64,000 bases of DNA from Dysidea avara (lineage: Eukaryota; Porifera; Demospongiae; Dictyoceratida; Dysideidae). The stretch lies in the NCBI RefSeq assembly GCF_963678975.1, contig NC_089285.1:11766694-11830693 (forward strand). The letters are read 5' to 3'. Below, one piece after another: positions 35,180 through 47,300 of the stretch (positions within the stretch are counted from its first letter, which is position 1; each line of letters begins with the position of its first letter). The notes under the pieces were generated by a model. The model had not been told where the DNA came from and made no database searches. It saw only the letters and a list, made by a program, of their open reading frames with translations. The translations under genes were made by a program, and so were the position numbers.

Positions 35180-37156
35180 TAGTGTCTTGTACCATGTATT
35201 TATTGTTGTGTAGTCTAAGATAAAAGTATTATCCTTAAGCGTGCAATTATTACCGGTCAGATACGACAGTGGCGAGGATATAACCACGGCTACTCATGGC
35301 AGGCACCATTGTAGCGTTTTCCAGTTCACAAGAAACATGGACAGTGTACGTCGAGCGACTCGAACAGTACTTTACAGCCAACAAGATAGAGGATGCAGAC
35401 CAACAGAGAGCAATACTCCTCAGTATCTGTGGACCAGCTACCTACCAGCTCATTTGCAATCTGGTGTCCCCTAAGAAGCCAACGGCGTTCAAGATCGAGG
35501 ATCTCATCACCATAGTACAGAAGCATCATGATCCTAAGCCGTCAATGATTGTGCAGAGATTCCGATTCAGTGGCCGTAATTGTCATACAGGAGAATTAGT
35601 CACAGCTTATGTTGCAGAGCTACGCCAGCTTGCAGAACACTGTCAGTATGCCACTAACCTCAACAATATGTTACAAGATCGTCTAGTTTGCGGAGTAGAG
35701 GATTCCAGAATCCAGCGCCAACTTTTAGCAGAACCGGAACTCACCTTTGACAAGGCTTTCGAGATAGCTATGGCATCTGAATCTGCAGAAAAGGATGTGA
35801 AAGACTTACAGTCCCCTGTCCCTGTTAATGATCTGAAGACTCATGGTACATAGAATCCGTGCTACCGATGTGGAGAGAAACACAAGACAGCTGATTGTTG
35901 TTTTAAGACTGCGGAATGCTGCAAATGCAAGCAGAAAGGACACATTGCTCGTGTGTGCAAAAACAGCCCTTCCCACAACAGAAAGATGGTATCACGTCTT
36001 GTCCTACTCACATAGTAAAGGAGGAGGAAGATGATTACTCCACTTACAAGGTCACCGCCACATCTGTGAAACCACTTCTAGTGCCAGTGAGTATTGACAA
36101 TGCTAGTTTGGAAATGGAGGCATACACCAGAGCTTCAGTTTCTATTATCATTGAAGAAACTTTCAATTGTCTGTGGTACCTAACCTTTCTACATGTCTTG
36201 CTCCTTTGTACAGCTTGCTACAGAAGAAGCATCATTGGTCATGATGAGAAAAGCAACGTAAAGCTTTTGAGAAGGCCAAGGCTTTGTTGACATCTTCAAG
36301 TGTCTTGTTGTTGACATCTTCAAGTGTCTTGACACACTATGACCCATCCAAACCACTGATTTTGGCTTGTGATGCATTCCCTTATGGAATTGGTGCAGTT
36401 TTGTCTCACCAAGTTGGAGATGATGAACTGCCAGTTGCTTTTGCTTCACGTTCTCTGGCACCTGCAGAGAAAAATTATGCACAAATAGACAAGGAAGCAC
36501 TTGCCATTGTTTTAGGAGTCAGACATTTTCACCAGTACTTGCACAAACCCCTACAGCACTTCTTACGAGAGAAAAGGTATTCCGGTGATGGCATCAGGAA
36601 GAATACAACGATGGGCCTTAACACTGGGTGTGTATAACTACACAGTGCAGTATGTGCCTGGTAAGGATAATGCAAATAGTGATGGTTTCAGCCGATTGCC
36701 ACTATCAGTGCAGCCAAAAGATGTACCGATGCCTCAAGAGTTAGTGTACTTGTTAGAAGGCTTGGAGATTTCTCCAGTAACAGTGGTATCATGGACTGAT
36801 CAAGATCCTATGTTGTCCAAAATACACAGATTTGTGCAACATGGCTGGCCACAAGCAGTTGATTCAGTACTTAAACCATATCAATCAAGACAGTTGGAAA
36901 TCCTTAGCTAAGTTGTACTGTGTACTTTGATTTGTTTTTGTACTTAGCTAAGTAATTACACATGCATTAGCAGCTTTTCTTATGGTTATGTTAATTGTAT
37001 GTAATAGAGTAAAAACACACTATTATGGTAACGTGCTATTTAAGGTTTCTTTTTTATAGCATAAATATAGTGTCTTGTACCATGTATTTATTGTTGTGTA
37101 GTCTAAGATAAAAGTATTATCCTTAAGCGTGTAATTATTACCGGGCAGATACGACA
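35180..37156 (+). mobile_element. Ty3/Gypsy LTR retrotransposon fossil, internally deleted
   Basis: A 90-bp LTR end is shared by 35180-35268 and 37068-37156 (TAGTGTCTTGTACCATGTAT ... CAGATACGACA) with about two differences, so the copy is fairly young. The 3' LTR may begin near 36914; the 5' LTR is truncated. Between them lie a gag region (35296-35853, AGTIVAFSSSQETWTVYVER) with a following zinc-knuckle stretch, and an RNase H region (36284-36540, [33 protein letters not shown]) plus the region after it. Reverse transcriptase and integrase are missing. Several breaks; not functional. Confidence 0.85.
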
Positions 37157-37179
37157 CACCGGAAACAACAAGTGTCAGT

Positions 37180-37362
37180 AAATGTTGTTGAATCTGAATG
37201 GTCTAGTAATGTCTGGAGTCCCACTGGGATCAGGTTTAGGTCCAATTTTCTTTATCATATATATAAACAATTTACCCAGTATTCTATCAAACCTTTACTT
37301 ATATTTTGCTGATGACACCAAAGTGTACAGCCTTTTATATAATCATGTATTAATATTATTTT
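37180..37362 (+). mobile_element. LINE reverse-transcriptase fragment
   Basis: The frame contains SGVPLGSGLGPIFFIIYINN, LPSILSNLYLYFADDTKVYS: the SGVPQGS and FADD boxes of a non-LTR reverse transcriptase. One catalytic-region fragment of about 60 codons, truncated on both sides. The family (Jockey/CR1-like) is a guess. Confidence 0.75.
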
Positions 37363-37545
37363 AATAATATTTTTGTCAAATATAAATAGATCTGACTCAT
37401 TTGAGTCATCAACCAGATCAGTGGTTGCACTGATATTGCATTGTTTGGGCAAACAAGAGGCAATATCAAACATCATTATAAAATGGTAAGAATATAGCAA
37501 CCTTGCTATTATATCAATGAAATTCATTGCTTGCAACTGCTTGAT

Positions 37546-38079
37546 TACTCAGACCACCATGGCACCATCTTCACTCAAATCATTACTTACAACTACCTGA
37601 CCATCACCATCACTAAACCGTGTCACAGTTTCTGCTACTTCTTGAACAAATGATGTGTCAGTTTCATAAAAGTTCTCTTGTGCTATATCATGATCAGTAG
37701 TGTCAGTGCCTCTTAAACTGTAACCAATTAGTACATCAATTGTGTTGTCACCCAATATAGCTGTAGTTCAGCAGCTGTCATAATAACTGGAAGTGACTCC
37801 AGTGACCTTTTTGTCATGTCAAGACAGTGATCAGGGTTATCCCATTGTTTCTACCGTGTCACTAATTGTGATGCTAGTGCAACTAGTAGTGCTTTCAAAT
37901 TTTTATGATCCATGTTATAATAAGTCATAAAATCTGATACAAAAGCACTATAACATGCAGGCTTTCCATAAGGATTGTCATGAACACTTCGTTCACCAGA
38001 AGGTTTTGTATTGGTGATCTGGCACTGCAAATATAACTCCCAGTAATCTTTTGCAATGAATGCTCAGCTTTCTTTACTT
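37546..38079 (-). pseudogene. Unrecognised coding remnant next to a MITE
   Basis: Minus-strand segments with coding character: KKAEHSLQKITGSYICSARS and PIQNLL; then, in another frame, NPYGKPACYSAFVSDFMTYY, NMDHKNLKALLVALASQLVT and TKRSLESLPVIMTAAELQLY; then GDNTIDVLIGYSLRGTDTTD and an acidic tail ending at 37549. One frameshift near 37978 and an in-frame TAG near 37855 separate them. It directly abuts the MITE end at 38080, which may have interrupted it. Family unknown to me. Confidence 0.45.
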
Positions 38080-38798
38080 GTGAGTGGATCTGCAAAAAAG
38101 GGACATAATCGCACAAGCCTAATTTTACAGTTTAAAGCATTTACTACATCGGGTCAAATGCTTGCGCATTATTGAAAAAATTCCATAATTTTTTTAACCT
38201 CTTCCTTAGTGAAGGAAGGGACTAACAATAAACCCTGGATATCATCTTATTTTCCTGCTCAAGAGGAGTTAGAAAATCTTTTTTTCGTTGCAGTAGACCC
38301 AAGGATACAGAAGTATAAGGTTTTGTTTACGTCACGTCGAAGCAATCATACACGATTGATTTTCCTTCATGAATGTTGCCTTTGTATGCAGTGAAGAAGG
38401 GCGAGTAAAGGAAAAACTTACCCAGTAATTGATTCCCCTATTCATGGCGAACACGATGGTGAAAATTTTAGCTCTGTACCTCAATTTGTTGGTACTCAGT
38501 TAAAAACTATTACCAAATCTCAGAAACACTAAATTTGCAATTTTTTTTGTGGAGGCATGTCCCCAGACTGGTAAGTTACAACCGTTTTTGTAAGTGCCTA
38601 TAATTTATTTTCCTTGTACTTGCTGTACATATCAATTTTTCTGTTGCTGCTACTTTGTAGGGCTGTAACTCCAAAAGTTATTGGCATATGAGGCTGAAAC
38701 ATTGTCAGTGGGTACACTTGGCTAAGTAGATTATAAATATTTAATGAACAGGATTCAAAAAGAATGCAATTATGTCCTGTTTTTGCAGATCCAGTCAC
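38080..38798. mobile_element. MITE with GTGASTGGATCTGCAAAA termini
   Basis: The left end GTGAGTGGATCTGCAAAAAA and right end TTTTTGCAGATCCAGTCAC are inverted for over 30 bp, continuing through GGACATAAT(C/T)GCA. Interior non-coding. A truncated relative lies at 6345-6695. The target duplication is not clear. Confidence 0.8.
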
Positions 38799-38966
38799 AT
38801 TTATTCAATCTGCTTAGGAAATCTTGGTAGGTAAAATTGGCAAATGTATTTGGTTCATTAGCTGTGCCAACCACACAGAACTGAATACATAGCCTCAATG
38901 CCCCATTCCCAGTAATTCTGATGCTTCTATTACCAGCATTTCTAATGCACCTATTCCCAGTATTTC

Positions 38967-39821
38967 TAACACCCTTTTCATATGGCCACCCAAAAGTGGG
39001 TTCAACCCCAGTTGAATAACCCACTTTCAACCCAGGTTCAACCCAGTTTTTGTTCACAAGCAATCATCACATGATGGTATTCATTGAGTGATAATTGTCT
39101 TCTATGCATTTTATGTATTCATTTAAAACCGCAACTCGCTTTTGAAGCTATAAACTGAGTTCAACCCGAGTTCAACCCGAGTTCAACCCTACTGCTTTGT
39201 AGGGTTGAACTGGGTTATGACTTCTGGGTTCAACCTGGTTATGGTCATATGCAGTGCAGTGTTGGGCAAGTTACTTTGTAAAAGTAACTAGTTATATATT
39301 ACATATTACTTGCAACAGAACTATTTAGTTACAGTTACATATTACCCATAAAATAAAGTAACTGTAATAATATTACATATTATATTACTTTGTGTCCACA
39401 GCCTTAAGCTGTCACGTGTGAAACTACCATCTTATCACGTGACATGATTGCGTTGTTGGACATTGTGCAAATCTTGGTTATAAGTAAGAAGCTAGTGAAT
39501 AAGCTTCATTCAGTAGGCCTCATTACTTCGTTGTGGTTAGACGTTACTCAGAGGATTACTAACGAGATTAGTAACTTCGTTACTTTTAGTAATAATATTA
39601 CGTCATATTAGACTCGTTACAGCAATTATATTACTTAGGTAACGCTTTACGTTTGTAAGTAAAGTATCTTGCGTTATATTACCTGTTTTCATAGTGTATT
39701 TCGTTATATTACTTTGTTACCACAAAAGTAATAACGCGTTACTCCCAACACTGGTCATATGAATACGTTAACCCGGGTTGAATGTGGGCTGGTTTAAAGT
39801 GACCATATGAAAGGGGTATAA
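38967..39821. mobile_element. Harbinger-like MITE with TAA duplications, host of a nested hAT MITE
   Basis: CACCCTTTTCATATGGCCAC (38970) is inverted at GTGACCATATGAAAGGGGTA (to 39818), and TAA flanks both ends (38967-38969, 39819-39821). A 3-bp TWA duplication suits PIF/Harbinger. The left interior has repeated GTTCAACCC(G/A)AGTTCAACCC motifs in both orientations. It was later split by the hAT MITE at 39252-39753. Confidence 0.75.
39244..39761. mobile_element. hAT MITE, CAGTGTTGGG family, copy 2, nested
   Basis: The exact 8-bp duplication GTCATATG flanks it (39244-39251, 39754-39761). Left end CAGTGCAGTGTTGGGCAAGT has its first five bases doubled; right end CCCAACACTG. Very similar to copy 3 at 43739-44298 in inverted orientation. 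Confidence 0.9.
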
Positions 39822-40527
39822 GGCTGTATTCTTCGATATCCAAGTACGGAAATGACAAATACAAGACAAGTTGATGGAAAATCACAGTTTTGATGCGCAT
39901 GTGGTGTAATATCAGCATGTCTAATCTTACAAGTTGGACTTCTAGCCTTGAGGGCCTTCAGGTCATGGATGGTGGCAAAAGAATACGAATATTGCCTGGT
40001 GGCAACACTTATCTCATTCATCAAATTTTTGATCGAAGTTTTCCTGAATGGTCCCAACAAGGGGTAGTGCTAAAAGCCGGAACAGAATGGAACGGAACCA
40101 ATTGGGGCACGCGCCAAGTAGAAAAATCGTTTGATATGGATTTTGCATTGTTTCCAACTGCCACACAGTGACTACAATTGTGCTAGAGTTCATTTCCTTC
40201 TACTTATATGCAAGCTAGAAATCGCACTCTCGAAGTTTCTATTTAATGCCCGCCATGTAGCATGTTGTGCTCTTACTAATCCATCAAATTGTGATGTAGA
40301 ATTGCTTCCTTATCATTCTAAAAGGTAAACTATTGTAGTATTTTCATGTTACAGTCGTGTCCAACTCTTTAGTAACAGCGAGGATGGTTTTCTGAAGTCT
40401 GCCAGCATGGGAAATAATAGACTCTTTCCAAAAAAAAAAAAAACGTCACTGCTTAGCAACCATCTTTCCAACATTTTGATTGGGACCAACCCGTAATTAT
40501 TGATATTGGTGCAGGTAGCGTTCGTGA
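39822..40527. other. Anonymous stretch with one 93-codon frame
   Basis: Open frames on both strands (39890-40171 + and 39794-40060 -) overlap and neither shows a known motif. GC content is a little higher than around it. Possibly 5' sequence of the THAP remnant. Confidence 0.3.
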
Positions 40528-41247
40528 TGTCTCATAATTGCTGTGTCCCGTTGTGCAAGAAAAAAGGATACAGAACAATTTTAGTTGACGGAAAAGAAAT
40601 GAAAGTATCGTTCCACACCTTTCCAGATGCTTCTAAAAATGAACTAAGAAAGCATCGGTTAATAGCTATTCACCGTGATATTGGTAAGTAGCTAGTCGAG
40701 CTAGCTAGCCGCTATATATAGCTACAAGCTAGCCTTGTGTGTGTAGTCATGTATGGTTTTTTTAGGTACTGTTTTGTTTTCCAATAGGTGAGGACTTTCA
40801 ACCTGGACAACCAAGATATGCTCATTACATTTTGAGCCAAAAGATTTTTATAATTTTTGGGGTAGTTATAGATACCTTAGGGAAGATGCTGTTCCATCCA
40901 TTTTCCCTTTTAAGCTATCCGTATCAAAAGGTAGAACAACACGAGTTTCTCGTGGTGAGGTAGAAAGATGCTCAGAAGCTGCAAGTCAGCCTTCCCTCAA
41001 GCTACCCAAAGTGATGATGACGCTGAGACTGATACAACATCAGACTGTGATTGCCAGTATGTGTACAACAGACTTCAGAAGGACTTAAATGAAGCCACAC
41101 AAGAGATATAAAGATTGAAGAAACTACTTGAAGAAAGCCAACATACAGAGCAACAATTAAATGAAATGAACTCAGAGTGCAGTAGACAGCAGAAACTAGC
41201 TGAGAAAGGAAGATTTTGTTTTTCCAACTTTGAGACTGTAGTGTAAT
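40528..41247 (+). pseudogene. THAP-domain transposase N-terminus, decayed
   Basis: Exon 1 (40528 to a GTAAGT donor near 40684) reads MSHNCCVPLCKKKGYRTILV, FHTFPDASKNELRKHRLI: the first half of a THAP finger. After an intron and the AG at about 40787 come FQPGQPRY and, in another frame, CSLHFEPKDFYNFWGSY with the Cys-x2-His ligands, then REDAVPSIFPF. An acidic linker and a Glu/Gln-rich coiled coil (KKLLEESQHTEQQLNEMNSE) lead to a TAA at about 41247. One base is lost before CSLHF, a shift occurs near 41010 and TAA interrupts near 41109. No DDE core follows. Confidence 0.7.
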
Positions 41248-41384
41248 AGCTAAATAATGTAATGTAATGTTGTACTTATAATTAGATAGTAATATAGTGT
41301 GATGTAATTCCACATGTATTCTAATACTTTAAGACTGTATTGTCATCCTTGCCATCGCGGTTAGCACACGGTGACAGGACTGGG

Positions 41385-42960
41385 ATCTCTACGAAAAAGA
41401 GATTATTAGACTGTTATTTTGCTAATGGCGTCATATCAAGTGGCTCCACCGAGTGCCTTCAACTTCTCCAACCCTGAGGAATGGCCAAAATGGATTCGCC
41501 GGTTTCAGAGATTTCGTCAGGCATCTGGTTTGTATAGGTAATCACACACATTTGAGTACAATTATTCCATAATTGCAGAAATTCCATAATTGCAGAAAAT
41601 GCGTGTGATTGCCTACTAATCACATAGTGACCACCCTTCGTGGTTTGTAGTACACATCTATCCAGTTCTATGTGGCCATTAAGTTCTACCAGGTGATTGC
41701 ATCATCATACATCATTTGTTGTTGCTCTGGAAATTCTTACAATCAGTACTGGAACTGAGCCATGGATGGTTACTATTTCATTGAACACATTCCGGTCAAT
41801 TTTCAGATTGACACAGGGGCTGATGTCAGTGTCATTCCAGAGAAGCTTTATAAGAAGCTACAGGCACCACTACTAGAACCTACCAAGAGATCCCTCATCG
41901 GACCTAGCCAAGATAAGCTACAAGTACGAGGACAGTTCACTGGTACTCTTGTACACAACAGTAGAACAGTGCAAGAAGTAGTCTACGTGGTGTCTGCATT
42001 ATTGACCACTTTTATTACACCTATGGGAAGATTTTGCTTTAATCATTTGCCATTTGGCATAACATCTGCTCCAGAGTTTTACCAGAAGAGGATGTCCCAT
42101 ATTTTGTCTGGCTTACCAGGTGTGGTCAGTATGATTACAGTAATGTCTTGTTTACCAACTACAGAAAGGCAACTTGCTGAGGTGAAACAGAAACAAGCAG
42201 TTGAAGACATACTTCTCATTATCAGCTGAGTTGACAGTTCAACATGACATTCTGATGCGTAATCACCGAATTGTGGTTCCGTTGTCTCTGTGTCAAAATA
42301 TTCTAGCCAGATTGCATACAGGACACCAGGGGATCACAATGTGTCCTTACAATCTGTTTGGTGGCCCGGCCTGTTAGAACAACTAGTGCCAACCTGTGTG
42401 GAGTGTTGTAGAAACAAGCACCAGAATGCTGAACCTTTACTACTAGCTTCATTTCCCAAGCTTCCATGGCAAAAAGTTGCCATTGATTTGTTTGTGGAAG
42501 AATTTGCACTATCCTTTGGTCATTGATTACTTCTCTAGATATATTGAGATAGCGAAGCTGACTTCTGAAAGTACAGGTTGTGTCATTAAACACATGAAAT
42601 CAATCTTTGCGAGGCATGGGATACCACAAGAGTTGATCTCGGACAATGGTCCACAGTATTCTTCGAGGGAATTTACTAATTTTGCTAAGGAGTATGGATT
42701 TGTACATACTACTAGTAGTCCTCAGTATCCGCAGGCAAATGGCGAAGCTGAGCAGGCGGTGAGAACGGTGAAAACACTTCTTGAGAAGTCAAGTGATCTA
42801 TACCTTGCTTTGTTGACATATCGGGCTACACCAATCACAAACACTGGCTATAGTCCTGCAGAATTACTCATGAACAGAAAGATTAGAACCACCTTACCAA
42901 TTTTACTGCAGGATAAATCGACCCTCCGTAAGAGATTTGAGCCGGACAGTAGACGAGAGC
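41385..42960 (+). mobile_element. Ty3/Gypsy LTR retrotransposon fossil
   Basis: Order of parts: a gag start (near 41424, ASYQVAPPSAFNFSNPEEWP), an aspartic protease (41762 on, VNFQIDTGADVSVIPEKLY), a short reverse-transcriptase piece (PMGRFCFNHLPFGITSAPEF), an integrase zinc region (ARLHTGHQGI) and the integrase core (42477-42950, VIDYFSRYIEIA, LISDNGPQYSSREF, SSPQYPQANGEAEQAV). Large parts are missing. Broken, with several breaks. No LTR pair recognised. It ends abruptly where the gag of another Gypsy begins. Confidence 0.85.
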
Positions 42961-43734
42961 TTTATGCAGTCAAATTCCAAACCAGGAGGCGTCAAAAGGG
43001 AGAGTTATGGGCGGAACTGGTCGACAATTTACGGTTGTTCGCTGATAAGGTGTTTCCTGACTTAGAAGAGCCAGCGAAAGAACAACTATCTCTGGACAGA
43101 TACCTTTCTTTACTAGACGGCCCTCAACTAGCCTTAGCAGTTAGGCAGAAACGCCTTAAAGACGATGGACAATGCTGCTGCGTTTACTCTAGAGATTGAG
43201 TCCTACTTGACGGTGCACCCCCTTCCAATTAGCAACAAGTCTGTACAGTATCAGACAGACAATGTTCCCTACGCATCAGTTGCAGCAATTCACATGCAAC
43301 AAGGTGAAACTATTAAGAAGATGCTAGGTACCCTTAACATCCGCCTTGAACAGTTGGAAAAGACCGTTTACAAAGGCAACCGGCACTCACAACAGAACGA
43401 TGCAGCCACCAACAAGCCTCGAGGCCCAGTGATATGTTTGGAGGTGCGAAAAGAAGGGGCACTTCGCCAGGGGGTGTGCCACCACCCGTCAGGGAAACTG
43501 ACTGCCCTCGATGCTACGGATCAAGCAAAAGAGGGCTATAATATTGTGACCCATGAAAATGAACCCTTATGTGATTTTATTGATGTACCTGAACATAGTG
43601 TTAATGAATCAAAGTTATTGGCTGTGAATCCTGCCGCAGCATACCATGTTGTTGTATCTATAAAATTTAATGGGGTTAGTATTAAATTTATGCCAGATAA
43701 AACACACAGCCTTCAGCTGGGTACTGATATATAG
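42961..43734 (+). mobile_element. Second Ty3/Gypsy fossil, gag to protease region
   Basis: From about 42961 the sequence changes to a Gypsy gag of a different family (FQTRRRQKGELWAELVDNLR, DRYLSLLDGPQLALAVRQKR), continuing at 43165-43734 through a linker and a Cys/His stretch to a protease-adjacent segment. The open frame 42477-43199 runs across the junction with the first element. Fossil, broken in a few places, ends next to the hAT MITE. Confidence 0.75.
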
Positions 43735-44306
43735 TAATCAGTGTTGGGTGTAACGCGTTACTTATGTAACGCGTTACATAAGTAAGTAATATTATTACTT
43801 TTGTTACCACAAAAGTAATAATATTACTTTTGTGGTAACAAAGTAATATAACGAAATACGCTATGAAAACAGGTAATATAACGCAAGATACTTTACTTAC
43901 AAACGTAACGCGTTACCTAAGTAATATAATTACTGTAACGAGTCTAATATGACGTAATATTATTACTAAAAGTAACGAAGTTACTAATCTCGTTAGTAAT
44001 CCTCTGAGTAACGTCTAACCACAACGAAGTGACGAGGCCTACTGAATGAAGCTTATTCACCAGCTTCTTACTTATAACCAAGATTTGCACGTTGTCCAAC
44101 AACGCAATCATGTCACGTGATAAGGTGGTAGTTTCACACGTGACAGCTTAAGGCTGTGGACACAAAGTAATATAATATGTAATATTATTACAGTTACTTT
44201 ATTTTATGGGTAATATGTAACTGTAACTAAATAGTTCTGTTGCAAGTAATATGTAACATGTAACTAGTTACTTTTACAAAGTAACTTGCCCAACACTGAT
44301 AGTAAT
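43731..44306. mobile_element. hAT MITE, CAGTGTTGGG family, copy 3
   Basis: An exact 8-bp duplication ATAGTAAT (43731-43738, 44299-44306) flanks 43739-44298, which begins CAGTGTTGGGTGTAACGCGT and ends CTTGCCCAACACTG. Most of it matches copy 2 inverted with few differences, so both moved recently relative to copy 1. Confidence 0.92.
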
Positions 44307-44317
44307 GTTCTGTGAGA

Positions 44318-44425
44318 TGCTTCTAGGGACCTACTAAGTACTGACACACCCTGCTTCTAGAGACCTACTAAGTACTGACACACCCTGCTTCTAGAGACCT
44401 ACTAAGTACTGACACACACTGGTTC
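44318..44425. repeat. Tandem repeat, 36-bp unit, three copies
   Basis: Three units of GCTTCTAGAGACCTACTAAG followed by TACTGACACACCCT; the first and last differ slightly. Confidence 0.9.
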
Positions 44426-44627
44426 AGGGGCCTAACTAGTAGTATAGTTGTTGGATGAACACGGGGGGTGTGTTCATAGCCTTCATCGAGGTAGTGAAAG
44501 CAGAAGTACGGTTAGTCGGCAGAGGCAACTATATATATATAGGTGTTTGTTTAAGGTCATTTACATTCCAGTTGACCAATATATAACAGGTTCCAACTGC
44601 TCCTCTGTCATTTTCTCTTTCCACAGT

Positions 44628-44803
44628 GCCCACTTATGATTTACCACCTGAACTATGGATCAAGAATATGGTTCAACAAGCTCTTGCTACCCCTCCCCAC
44701 ACAGACATGTGGTTACAGATGTGGTTATCATCACTTTCGGCTACCAGTACTCAGGAGATTCCTCTTACAGCTAGGAGTGTGTGTATCCCCTTAGCAGCAT
44801 AGA
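44628..44803 (+). CDS. Unrecognised exon-like frame
   Basis: After a strong acceptor (TTTCCACAG, to 44627) the frame reads VPTYDLPPELWIKNMVQQAL, then ATPPHTDMWLQMWLSSLSAT and ends IPLAA before TAG. The composition is protein-like, but no family is recognised. It may be a gag-like N-terminus or part of the P-element-like gene downstream. Confidence 0.35.
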
Positions 44804-45143
44804 TAGGTATATGCTTGGGATGCGATGGAGCGAAGGTGATTTTATTCAGTGTCTACTGCTGGGTGTACTATTTATCAAGTTACCTCAAAACACCTATAAA
44901 TATATGAAATAACACACAGCAGTGCTTTTATGAGCCCAGGCCTTAACTAGTGACACAGATATCGTCTCGAAGTTTGCCTACATATCAATGAGAAACAAAC
45001 CATTTTCTGGTACTCTAACTTAGTTTCATGTGTGCCGAAACACATGTTGTTACATGCCTGCATCTTGACATACATTAACTGTAAACTCTGGGTAAGCAGT
45101 GTATTTCTATATTTTTAATCATTCAATAGTTTTATTCCATTAG

Positions 45144-45472
45144 TGCAATGGTAAAGAGATATCTTGGAAACATCTAGAAAAATTCTATCTTGAAGAAACT
45201 GCAGCAAAAGGCTTGAGATTAGCACCTAAGTTAAAATATGAGCATAAGCAGTTTTGTAGTATAAATAATTATGCTTGCATCCTCATGCTTGTGGTAAAAT
45301 ATCATATGCATGTACTATAAATTTTGTAACATTACATAGTGGTTGAAAGAGGAGCTACTCCCATACCTGCAGCAATGAGAAGAGAGTGCTGAACAACGAG
45401 ATGGTTTTACGGCTAAACAAAAGGCCATGATGGTTTTGTCAAATGAAAAATGCTTAGGGATGCAAGCAACCA
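45144..45472 (+). pseudogene. P-element/THAP9-like transposase exons, decayed
   Basis: Exon 45144-about 45240: NGKEISWKHLEKFYLEE, GLRLAPKLKYEH. Exon 45340-45472: WLKEELLPYLQQ, stop, EESAEQRDGFTAKQKAMMVL, SNEKCLGMQATS, then a GTAAGT donor. The blocks ISW-H, GLRLAPKL and a later GF-T-KQ-MM-LS segment fit the P-element transposase family as I know it from invertebrate THAP9-like proteins. TGA at 45376-45378 replaces the expected Trp. No THAP finger or catalytic core found nearby. Confidence 0.5.
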
Positions 45473-46972
45473 GTAAGTTTAATAGTGGAAGTTGTCACAC
45501 CTTCAGGGATGTGCTTGGCAGTGCCAGAACTTTAACATTAGCCAATTCGCTTTAACACTATCATGTTTTTGCTTGGTTTGGTGGCTGAATTGGGCTAAAC
45601 ACAGCAATCCTTAATCTACCTTCGCTAAACTTACTTATCTATACTCCTTAGTTGATCTAGCGACAAAACGCCAAGATCTAGTTCTATTCTTAGGTTAAAC
45701 TAACTGCCCTTCACATGTATACGACCGAATTTATTAGAGTTACACTAGAATTCAGTAGGGAAGTCCAGTGGTTGTGTGTCTTTACTCTTTAAATGGATTT
45801 CAAAACACTTCAGGTTTGAATCAAGAGTGTAGGTAAGTAAAGCTAGCAAAGGTAGATCGTACTAGGGTGATTGGTTGTGTGCTCGTCCCATTTAATGCTC
45901 GCCAGCTGCTGTTCTATCCATCGCCGTGGTGTGCCATGCAGAGTTGTTATAAGGTAAATAAAGTATAATTACTTTAGAGCATATAACTATTCGTACAATC
46001 TGCAAAGATAAGTTTTGCTTATTTCGTTATTCCGTTATTCCGTATTCCGCATTTTACTAATTCCCATTTTACAAAAAGTTAATATTTAAAAATATTTAGG
46101 AATTGTGTTCAATAACAAGCTAAATGATCAGATATCTCAAGTATGTAAAAAATGTCTTACTACCTATTCTGGATTAACTCTATTAGAAAAATCGCTTCAT
46201 TAAAATGCTTATTAACTCTCTTATGATATCACATTTATAGATTATGCACTCCCCGTGTACTCACACAGAATCTAGTAGATGGATTACAGCATCTGCAGAA
46301 CTGGGGCAGGCATACTTATAGATTAGTCTTTATGTAAATATGATCATGTATTTACATATCGTAACAACCTATCATGACTATCATATTCATTATCGTTGCC
46401 TCTGCTATGCACCATTTCACTATTCTCAGAACAGATTCTCCTATCTTATTTGATTCACTTCATAGTCATAACATATGGCACTCCACAACTTATGCAAACA
46501 CTGAAAGGTGTCAACTACACAACAATATTTTAGAATTCAAACAATTAAATGGATTATTTAACAATTTATTTATCAATAACTGTTAAGAATTTACTTCCAT
46601 TTTACATCACCATTTATATACTGATCTCAAATTTTTTGTATACATATATGAATTGTAGTATGGTGCATGGGTAGATCAAAGGCTGCCACCAGTGTTACAA
46701 ATCAGTTCTAAACCAGTTTACAAATAACTGTAGCATGGTAAGTACCTCTTTTGGCCACAGTTTAGTTCAAAGGCTTCAAACAAAACCAAACAAAAATACC
46801 AACACAGGAAGTCACAATACAAGGCTAATACATCAATGACTGACAAGGAGGTAAATCGCTCTGGAACAAATCACAGGAAAATTTTCATAATTCCTGTGAT
46901 GGGAATTATAAAGGGAATGCTACTATTCCCATCACTGATTCCCATTATGGGGAAAGTGGAATATATTCGACT
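45473..46972. other. Mostly non-coding; possible LINE tail
   Basis: 45893-45960 resembles a short first exon (ATG at about 45898, then a GTAAAT donor). 46090-46590 reads in pieces like the tail of a LINE polyprotein but is too weak to call. GAATTCC-type patches recur near 46880-46945. Confidence 0.3.
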
Positions 46973-47300
46973 CTATGTGGATGACCTGTAGTTAAAGCTA
47001 AGAAACACACATTTTGAAATTCCAAAATAGAGTTCATTAGTAATACTCCAGTTGAAGAAGGAGTCCAAATCCTTCTGTAAAAGCACACTGTCTGAAAGTT
47101 GAGATATGATTTTCAATAGCTTTGTATCATCTGCAAACAGAAAAGGTTTTGAGGAAGTAACCTCTGATGGCAAATCGTTCACATAGATTAAAAATATAGA
47201 GGGCCAAGGATACTTCCTTGTGGAACCCCGGACAACACTGGTAAAGTGTCAGATAACGTGTTGGTGATGAGAGAGAACCTCAAAAACTTCAGCTTCAGTA
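46973..47300 (-). mobile_element. LINE reverse-transcriptase fragment
   Basis: On the minus strand LPVLSGVPQGSILGPLY (about 47260..47205) is followed by NDLPSEVTSSKPFLFADDTK and LQKDLDSFFNWSITNELYFG. The SGVPQGS and FADD boxes identify the catalytic region of a non-LTR RT; one frame change lies between them near 47185. Truncated on both sides. It is in the opposite orientation to the LINE piece at 37.2 kb and is not the same copy. Confidence 0.85.

Noticed and set aside
39794-40171. Opposite-strand frames of about 90 codons
   Set aside because: They overlap each other, share no motif and have no splice or start context that favours either.
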